A stretch of DNA of 5,814 nucleotides from the NCBI GenBank assembly GCA_947464585.1, contig CANHYS010000167.1, positions 1 through 5,814 of the forward strand, in the 5' to 3' direction. Below, piece by piece: positions 1 through 3,817 of this stretch. A program made the translations under genes and the position numbers. The notes under the pieces are model-generated. The model ran no database searches. It was not told where the DNA came from and was given only the letters and a program-made list of their open reading frames with translations. This DNA comes from Planctomycetaceae bacterium. Its GTDB lineage: Bacteria; Planctomycetota; Planctomycetia; Pirellulales; UBA1268. Position 1 is the first letter of the stretch; every line of letters starts with the position of its first letter.

Positions 1-1663
1 GCATCCGGGTCGCCAGCAGCGACTGATGCGCGTCGCGCATCGTCGTGTCGGTGATGAAGAGCCGGTTCTGCTGCCTGACCCAGGCGGCGAACTTCTGTGG
101 CCCTAGCTCCTTGAGCTTCGTCCGCGTGCCCTCCGGCGGCGCCGCGAAGCGGTCGAAGGCAGGCAGGGGGGCCGGCTGCCGGCGGGCTGCCGCGGGCCGT
201 CCCTTCACCAGCGGGTTGCCGTTGACGATCACGTCGGCGAGGTACTCGAGCACCCGTGTGGCCCGGTCGCGGCGAATCGGGAAGTCGAAGAGCGCCGGGG
301 TCTCGTCGATGAATCGCGTGGTGCAGCGGCCGGCGAGGAAATCGGGGTGCGTGACGAGATTGATCAGGAACGGGATGTTGGTCTTCACGCCACGGACGCG
401 GAATTCCTGCAGGCAGCGTTCGATGTGGCCAGCGGCCTCCTCGTGGGTCAGCCCCCGCGCCGTCACCTTCACGAGCAGCGAGTCGAAGTAGGGCGTGACG
501 ACCGCGCCGGAGAAGGCGGTGCCGGCGTCGAGCCGGATACCCATGCCGCTGGCCGAGCGGTAGGCCGTGATCCGGCCGTAGTCGGGGAGGAATCGGTTCT
601 CGGGATCCTCGGTGGTGACGCGGCACTGGATGGCCGCCCCCATCGACTTGATCTGCGACTGTTCCCCGAGCCCGATCTGCGGATCGGAGAGCTTCCAGCC
701 CTCCGCCACGCGGAGCTGGCGGCGGACGATGTCGACACCGGTGATCTCCTCGGTGACGGTGTGCTCCACCTGGATCCGCGGATTGACCTCGATGAAATAA
801 AAGCGGTCGGCATCGGCGTCGACGAGAAACTCGACGGTGCCGGCGTTCTCGTAGCGGGCGGACCGTCCGATCGCCAGCGCCGCCTCGCAGATGGCATCCC
901 GCATGGCCGGCGCGAGGTTGGGGGCGGGGGCCATCTCCACCACCTTCTGATGCCGACGCTGCACGGAGCAGTCGCGTTCGAAGAGATGGATGAGGTTGCC
1001 GTGCATGTCGCCGAGCAGCTGCACCTCGATGTGCCGAGCCCGCTGGATGAACTTCTCGACGAACACGCTCGCGCTGCCGAAGGCGGTCTTGCTCTCCCGC
1101 TGCGCGCTTTCGAGCGCCACCGCCAGTTCGTCCTCACCGCGGACGATCCGCATGCCGCGGCCGCCGCCGCCGTGGGCCGCCTTGATCATCACGGGCCAGC
1201 CCAGCTCCTTCGCGATCTTGAGCGCATCCTGAAAGCCGATGACCGGCTTCGAGCTGCCTGCCAGGATCGGCACGCCGGCCTGCTTCGCCAGTTCACGGGC
1301 GGCGGTCTTGTCGCCGAGCGTTTGGAGCAGCTCAACGCGCGGCCCCACGAACACGATCCCCGCCTTCTGGCAGGCGGCCGCAAACTCCGGGTTTTCAGAG
1401 AGGAACCCGTAGCCCGGATGGATCGCGTCGACATCATGCTCCTTGGCGATCGCCACGATCCCCTCGATGTCGAGGTAGGAGCGGATCGGCTCGCCGGGCC
1501 GGCCGACGAGATAGGATTCGTCGGCCTTGAAGCGGTGGAGGGCGAAGCGGTCTTCGTGGGCATAGATGGCCACGGTCCGCATGCCGAGTTCGTGGGCGGA
1601 GCGAAACACGCGGATCGCGATCTCGCTGCGGTTGGCCACCAGCAGCTTCTTGATGGGACGCAT
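1..1663 (-). CDS. pyc: Pyruvate carboxylase, N-terminal half (biotin carboxylase domain plus start of carboxyltransferase); runs off left edge
   Basis: This enzyme makes oxaloacetate from pyruvate, bicarbonate and ATP in the cytoplasm, refilling the TCA cycle. The 554 visible residues start MRPIKKLLVANRSEIAIRVF, the classic biotin carboxylase start. HPGYGFLSENPEF follows at about 82-94, then the ATP-grasp glycine loop K161-AAHGGGGRG and RRHQKVVE at 236-243 (K240 matches the bicarbonate-site lysine of E. coli AccC). E278, E292 and N294 are the expected metal ligands, and R296 lies in EVNPRIQVEHTVTE. The biotin carboxylase C-terminal part ends near 450, followed by VNGNPLVKG (482-490) and a Pro/Ala-rich linker. 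DTTMRDAHQSLLATRM (539-554) opens the carboxyltransferase barrel; by family, D544 is a metal ligand and Q547 lies in the pyruvate pocket. Biotin carboxylase and carboxyltransferase on one chain separate this from acetyl-CoA carboxylase AccC. Full-length relatives are about 1150 residues, so roughly half is missing, including the biotin carrier domain. The ATG at 1661-1663 has a strong ribosome-binding site. Confidence 0.97.
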   Translation of the reverse strand, partial: MRPIKKLLVANRSEIAIRVFRSAHELGMRTVAIYAHEDRFALHRFKADESYLVGRPGEPIRSYLDIEGIVAIAKEHDVDAIHPGYGFLSENPEFAAACQKAGIVFVGPRVELLQTLGDKTAARELAKQAGVPILAGSSKPVIGFQDALKIAKELGWPVMIKAAHGGGGRGMRIVRGEDELAVALESAQRESKTAFGSASVFVEKFIQRARHIEVQLLGDMHGNLIHLFERDCSVQRRHQKVVEMAPAPNLAPAMRDAICEAALAIGRSARYENAGTVEFLVDADADRFYFIEVNPRIQVEHTVTEEITGVDIVRRQLRVAEGWKLSDPQIGLGEQSQIKSMGAAIQCRVTTEDPENRFLPDYGRITAYRSASGMGIRLDAGTAFSGAVVTPYFDSLLVKVTARGLTHEEAAGHIERCLQEFRVRGVKTNIPFLINLVTHPDFLAGRCTTRFIDETPALFDFPIRRDRATRVLEYLADVIVNGNPLVKGRPAAARRQPAPLPAFDRFAAPPEGTRTKLKELGPQKFAAWVRQQNRLFITDTTMRDAHQSLLATRM

Positions 1664-1670
1664 CGAAAAA

Positions 1671-1679
1671 CTTCCTTCC
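1671..1679 (-). promoter_or_regulatory. Ribosome-binding site of pyc
   Basis: On the minus strand GGAAGGAAG lies 7 bases upstream of the ATG at 1663. This purine-rich Shine-Dalgarno stretch fixes the start and agrees with the family N-terminus. It is much stronger than anything upstream of tsaB. Confidence 0.75.
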
Positions 1680-1756
1680 AGAGCCCTTCAGAACGTAAAA
1701 TCAGCCCCAATCCTACCGTGCCTTGGAATCGGCAACAGGGCTGTCGAAAGCGGCCG

Positions 1757-1769
1757 CGTGTTTTACACG
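1757..1769. repeat. Short palindrome in the pyc upstream region
   Basis: CGTGT-TTT-ACACG forms a perfect 5-bp stem around a 3-base loop, about 95 bp upstream of the pyc start. Read on the minus strand, the stem can extend to about 7 pairs with one bulged C (GCCGTGT / ACACGcGGC). It could be part of a leader RNA hairpin or a protein-binding site; nothing further is visible. Confidence 0.35.
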
Positions 1770-1805
1770 GCTTGGGCGTCGTCGAGCGGGCTGCAGAAGC
1801 GTCCA

Positions 1806-1824
1806 CGGTTCGGGGCTGCCCACG
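1806..1824 (+). repeat. Left arm of 19-bp inverted repeat
   Basis: CGGTTCGGGGCTGCCCACG is the exact reverse complement of 2096-2114. The match does not extend on either side, which defines the arm as exactly 19 bp. Confidence 0.9.
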
Positions 1825-1847
1825 TACCGTCGCCGGACGTTCGCTAC

Positions 1848-1860
1848 GGGCATCCTGCCC
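1848..1860 (-). repeat. Core mini-hairpin 1 (TCC loop)
   Basis: GGGCA-TCC-TGCCC is a 5-bp perfect stem with a 3-base loop. It contains the shared 11-mer core (1849-1859) and is followed immediately by TTCGCT. On the minus strand the loop reads GGA, like the other core copies. Confidence 0.7.
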
Positions 1861-1889
1861 TTCGCTCACTCGATGGCGGCCGCGCTCTC

Positions 1890-1900
1890 GGCATCCTGCC
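1890..1900 (-). repeat. Core mini-hairpin 2 (TCC loop)
   Basis: GGCA-TCC-TGCC is the same 11-mer as in 1849-1859, in direct orientation 41 bp further on. It is followed by TCCGCT where copy 1 has TTCGCT. Confidence 0.7.
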
Positions 1901-1930
1901 TCCGCTTGCCGCCAACGCCGGCTCTCGGTA

Positions 1931-1949
1931 CGCGGGCAGCCCCTAACGG
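1931..1949 (-). repeat. Degenerate internal copy of the 19-bp arm
   Basis: CGCGGGCAGCCCCTAACGG matches the right arm at 16 of 19 positions in the same orientation. With the left arm it brackets a 144-bp inverted sub-element (1806-1949) that holds two of the three core hairpins, so the element may be one unit plus an added half-unit. Confidence 0.75.
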
Positions 1950-1987
1950 ATGATTCCGGTTTCATACAAGCCCTGAGCGTAAGCGAC

Positions 1988-2052
1988 GGGATGGATCTCC
2001 CACGAGCGTCAGGCCCGGAGGGCCGTGGAAGCACCAGCCGACGGAGGTCGGC
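1988..2052 (+). repeat. Cluster of small hairpins with GGA loops
   Basis: Three compact hairpins follow one another. GGGA/TCCC (1988-2001) has TGGATC in the loop. GGCCC-GGA-GGGCC (2012-2024) can be extended by CCACG (2000-2004) pairing with CGTGG (2024-2028) across a bulge. GCCGAC-GGAG-GTCGGC (2037-2052) is a perfect 6-bp stem. With 2062-2076 this makes four successive stems carrying GGA in the loop, with different stem sequences. Confidence 0.6.
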
Positions 2053-2061
2053 CAAGCGAAA

Positions 2062-2076
2062 ATGGCAGGATGCCAT
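2062..2076 (+). repeat. Core mini-hairpin 3 (GGA loop)
   Basis: ATGGCA-GGA-TGCCAT is a 6-bp perfect stem with a GGA loop and contains the reverse complement of the 11-mer core (2064-2074). It is preceded by AGCGAA at 2055-2060, mirroring the left copies. Confidence 0.7.
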
Positions 2077-2095
2077 GTTTCGCGTGAACACAGTC

Positions 2096-2114
2096 CGTGG
2101 GCAGCCCCGAACCG
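2096..2114 (-). repeat. Right arm of 19-bp inverted repeat
   Basis: CGTGGGCAGCCCCGAACCG is the exact reverse complement of 1806-1824. It lies three bases beyond the tsaB stop codon, so it would be transcribed as the start of the tsaB 3' untranslated region. Confidence 0.9.
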
Positions 2115-2117
2115 GCG

Positions 2118-2804
2118 TTACCGCTTTTCGTCCGCGTAACTGGGGCGGATGTAGTCGGGCACGAGCGCTGCTGGATCGTCAGTTTCGCCCGCGGCGGCGC
2201 GGAGCAGCGCGATGTGGCCCAGGTCGGCGATCGCGGGCGTCCACGATGTTGGCGGCGCGATCACGAGGTCAGGCCGACCCGCAAGTGCATCGGTCAGAAG
2301 GGCCAGACCGGGGCCGCTCACGATGCTGCCGGAGTCTAAGCGTGCAAACCAGTCATGTGCCGCTGCGAGCCTGCCCGCCTCCTCCCTCCAGCCGCTCGGG
2401 GAACTGTGGTCGGGAACGACTGTTGCGGCGAAGACGTCGCCCCGGCCGGCGTCGAATGCGACGGTCACTGGCGAGTCATGCCGTCCTACAGCCGTCGCGG
2501 TGCCGCGTGCGATCACCTCGCACGACGACACTCCCAGCAACCGGCTGCCGGTGGCCCAGCAGAGGGCCTTCGCCGTGGTCACCCCCACCCGCAGGCCGGT
2601 GAACGAGCCAGGCCCACGGACGACGGCAACCAGTTCGACGGCGGCGGGACGCCAGCCGAGTTCGGCCGCGACCGCCTCGATTGCCGCCGCCAGCAGCCGG
2701 GCGTGTTCGCCCGCGGTGGGAAGCGATCGCACGGCGATCCGGTCGCCATCGATCGCGGCGACGGATCCCGTCGAGAGGCTGGTGTCGATGGCGAACGTTT
2801 TCAT
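2118..2804 (-). CDS. tsaB: tRNA threonylcarbamoyladenosine biosynthesis protein TsaB
   Basis: TsaB is the non-catalytic scaffold of the TsaB-TsaD-TsaE machinery, which transfers the threonylcarbamoyl group made by TsaC onto A37 of ANN-decoding tRNAs (t6A). The 228-residue product has normal family length. It starts MKTFAIDTS, the first beta strand of the ASKHA fold. GEHARLL at 32-38 supplies the usual conserved His. The hallmark RGPGSFTGLRVG at 63-74 is nearly invariant in TsaB. VAFDAGRGDVFAA at 115-127 corresponds to the DARRGEVY-type motif, and the C-terminus PDYIRPSYADEKR matches the usual P-x-Y-hydrophobic-R ending. TsaD is excluded because the protein is short and lacks the paired metal-binding histidines. 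The ATG at 2802-2804 is chosen from the N-terminal motif; the frame stays open upstream to 3044, but that part has no family similarity. No clear ribosome-binding site precedes it. The stop is TAA. Confidence 0.96.
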   Translation of the reverse strand: MKTFAIDTSLSTGSVAAIDGDRIAVRSLPTAGEHARLLAAAIEAVAAELGWRPAAVELVAVVRGPGSFTGLRVGVTTAKALCWATGSRLLGVSSCEVIARGTATAVGRHDSPVTVAFDAGRGDVFAATVVPDHSSPSGWREEAGRLAAAHDWFARLDSGSIVSGPGLALLTDALAGRPDLVIAPPTSWTPAIADLGHIALLRAAAGETDDPAALVPDYIRPSYADEKR

Positions 2805-2952
2805 GGGCTGGTTCACGGGCCGGCACCCGGGAATGCCACGGTGCCAGAACGGCTGCGTCGCTTGACCATGGGGGGTGCCGTTCGTAGGCTCCACTATAGA
2901 GATCGTGTCGAGAGATCGTGCGTCAAGGCCCGGCGGAGCGGGTTTGATTCCA
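2805..2952. promoter_or_regulatory. Divergent intergenic region between tsaB and the phosphoesterase
   Basis: About 148 bp separate two head-to-head starts, so promoters in both directions are expected here. AT-rich islands fitting -10 boxes occur at 2895-2900 (TATAGA, plus strand) and 2893-2898 (TATAGT, minus strand), overlapping each other. TTGACC at 2862-2867 (plus) and TTGACG at 2922-2927 (minus) resemble -35 boxes, but the spacers (27 and 23 bp) are too long for a standard sigma-70 promoter. The exact promoters therefore remain uncertain. The tandem repeat at 2898-2920 lies across this zone. Confidence 0.45.
2898..2920 (+). repeat. Tandem 10-bp direct repeat, possible operator
   Basis: AGAGATCGTG occurs twice (2898-2907 and 2911-2920), separated by TCG, a 13-bp period. 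It overlaps the -10-like TATAGA and lies 33 bp upstream of the chosen phosphoesterase start and 94 bp upstream of the tsaB start. The position fits a regulator site acting on one or both divergent genes. No binding protein can be named. Confidence 0.55.
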
Positions 2953-3726
2953 GTGAAACGGGCCATCATCAGCGACGTCCATGGCAATCTGGAGGCGCTC
3001 CGCGCGGTCCTCGAGGATATCGACCGGCAGCAGGTTGACGCCATCTACTGTCTCGGCGACGTGGTCGGCTACGGGCCAAATCCCTGCGAGTGCGTGAATC
3101 TCGTCCGCGAACGCTGCAGCATGGTGTTGCTGGGCAACCACGATCAGGGGGCGCTCTTCGACCCGGATGGCTTCAACGTGGGTGCCGAGAAGGCGATCCG
3201 CTGGACTCGCGCCCAGCTTGAGCAGCACGACCGGCTGCCGAGGAATGCCTCCGACCCGCTCACCGACTTCCTCGGCGAACTCCCGCGGACGCACGTCGAA
3301 GGAAACCTGCTGTTCGTTCACGGCTCCGCACGTCGTCCGCTCGACGAATATGTCTTCCCGGAAGACATCTACAATCCGCTCAAGATGGAACACATCTTCG
3401 AGCTATTCGGGCAATACTGTTTCCAGGGCCATACGCACATCCCCGGCATCTTTACGACCGCACCCGATTTCATCTCGCCATCGGTTCCGAAGTCGGGGCC
3501 GAGCCAGGAACAGCGGCTGGCTCTGCCCACCGGCAAGGCCATGGTGAACTGCGGCAGCGTCGGGCAGCCACGCGACGGCGATTCCCGCGCCTGCTACCTG
3601 ATTCTGGAGGACGACTCGGTCCGGTATCGCCGCATCGAGTATCCGTGTGACGTCACCTGCCGAAAAATCCACGCAATCGCCGACCTCGACAATTTTCTGG
3701 GCGATCGGCTGATGCAGGGCAGATAG
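2953..3726 (+). CDS. Calcineurin-like metallophosphoesterase (YfcE/MJ0936-type), substrate unknown
   Basis: This is a predicted cytoplasmic dinuclear-metal phosphoesterase of 257 residues with no signal peptide. All family motifs are present in order: D8-x-H10 in ISDVHGN, D36 in [13 protein letters not shown]62-H63 in GNHD, H123 in FVHGS, and H160-T-H162 in QGHTH. These supply both metal sites and the catalytic His, so the enzyme should be active. The C-terminal part has [17 protein letters not shown] (199-215), also typical of the Metallophos_2 group. Relatives act on phosphodiesters, nucleotides or phosphoproteins, and the substrate cannot be read from sequence. The start is uncertain. GTG at 2953 gives [12 protein letters not shown], matching family N-termini. 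TTG at 2944 has a better-placed GGAG (2935-2938, 5 bases away) and adds three residues. GTG at 2875 would add 26 residues of no visible similarity. It is divergent from tsaB and co-directional with yidC. Confidence 0.93.
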   Translation: MKRAIISDVHGNLEALRAVLEDIDRQQVDAIYCLGDVVGYGPNPCECVNLVRERCSMVLLGNHDQGALFDPDGFNVGAEKAIRWTRAQLEQHDRLPRNASDPLTDFLGELPRTHVEGNLLFVHGSARRPLDEYVFPEDIYNPLKMEHIFELFGQYCFQGHTHIPGIFTTAPDFISPSVPKSGPSQEQRLALPTGKAMVNCGSVGQPRDGDSRACYLILEDDSVRYRRIEYPCDVTCRKIHAIADLDNFLGDRLMQGR

Positions 3727-3817
3727 CGAGAGCCGGAGCCGATATACTCCGAAGTATTCCCGCGGACGCAGGCCGGCTCGAGGCCTGGACAGATCGTGGG
3801 CCCATCCGGAGTCATTC
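3727..3817 (+). promoter_or_regulatory. Spacer and putative leader upstream of yidC
   Basis: The 91-bp gap contains a -10-like TATACT (3743-3748) without a recognisable -35 box. It also contains two small hairpins: ATACT-CCGA-AGTAT (3744-3757) and CAGGCC-GGCTCGA-GGCCTG (3769-3787, 6-bp stem, 7-base loop). Neither is followed by a T-run, so neither is a standard terminator. yidC could be transcribed from here or by read-through from the phosphoesterase gene. Confidence 0.35.
3808..3811 (+). promoter_or_regulatory. Ribosome-binding site deciding the GTG start of yidC
   Basis: GGAG ends six bases before the GTG at 3818-3820. No other in-frame start lies nearby upstream, and the encoded N-terminus goes directly into the expected signal anchor, so the GTG start is well supported. 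Confidence 0.7.

Larger units (their letters stand above)
1806..2114. repeat. Composite inverted-repeat element with 19-bp perfect ends
   Basis: The region is bounded by two perfect 19-bp inverted arms (1806-1824 and 2096-2114), with a third degenerate arm at 1931-1949. Inside each end, 24 bp (left) or 21 bp (right) from the arm, sits the 11-mer core GGCATCCTGCC or its reverse complement. A further core copy lies at 1890-1900. Each core is followed on its outer or inner side by AGCGAA-like bases (1861-1866 and 1901-1906 reversed, 2055-2060). The arrangement is arm plus core modules repeated in both orientations. It encodes no transposase and shows no clear target-site duplication. It could be a non-autonomous mobile element, a REP-like palindromic cluster, or a transcribed structured RNA. 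It ends three bases from the tsaB stop codon. I believe similar GC-rich repeats occur between planctomycete genes, but this is recollection, not a search result. Confidence 0.75.
1664..2117. other. Non-coding spacer between tsaB and pyc
   Basis: This 454-bp gap between two minus-strand genes contains no credible gene: open frames crossing it are extensions of shadow frames. Its right two-thirds (1806-2114) are the repeat element described separately. The 140 bp next to pyc (1664-1805) must hold the pyc leader and probably its promoter, but I see no convincing -35/-10 pair. They do contain a small palindrome at 1757-1769. I find no hairpin followed by a T-run in either direction, so no standard intrinsic terminator for tsaB can be called. 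Confidence 0.7.

Noticed and set aside
1..1663. Acetyl-CoA carboxylase biotin carboxylase subunit (AccC)
   Set aside because: The biotin carboxylase part fits both, but the chain continues through a linker into DTTMRDAHQSLLATRM, which is the carboxyltransferase start of pyruvate carboxylase.
1189..2091. Minus-strand open frame of 300 codons upstream of and overlapping pyc
   Set aside because: In its second half it is a shifted reading of pyc codons (KKLLVANRSE becomes Arg/Ser-rich text); its first half translates the repeat element. No family similarity.
1806..2114. Insertion sequence with terminal inverted repeats
   Set aside because: There is no transposase frame inside, and no convincing target-site duplication flanks the arms (a GCGT lies on both sides but at unequal distances). 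Kept as a repeat element of unknown origin only.
347..2602. Plus-strand open frame of 751 codons
   Set aside because: It lies antisense to pyc, crosses the repeat region and runs into tsaB. Its product is Arg/His/Asp-rich with no recognisable domain, whereas the opposite strand encodes well-conserved enzymes. High GC explains the lack of stops.
2805..3044. N-terminal extension of tsaB by 80 residues
   Set aside because: The frame is open, but the extension has no TsaB similarity, overlaps the start of the divergent phosphoesterase, and the family N-terminus MKTFAIDTS begins at 2804.
3769..3787. Intrinsic terminator after the phosphoesterase gene
   Set aside because: The 6-bp GC-rich stem has no following T-run, and the sequence continues directly to the yidC ribosome-binding site.
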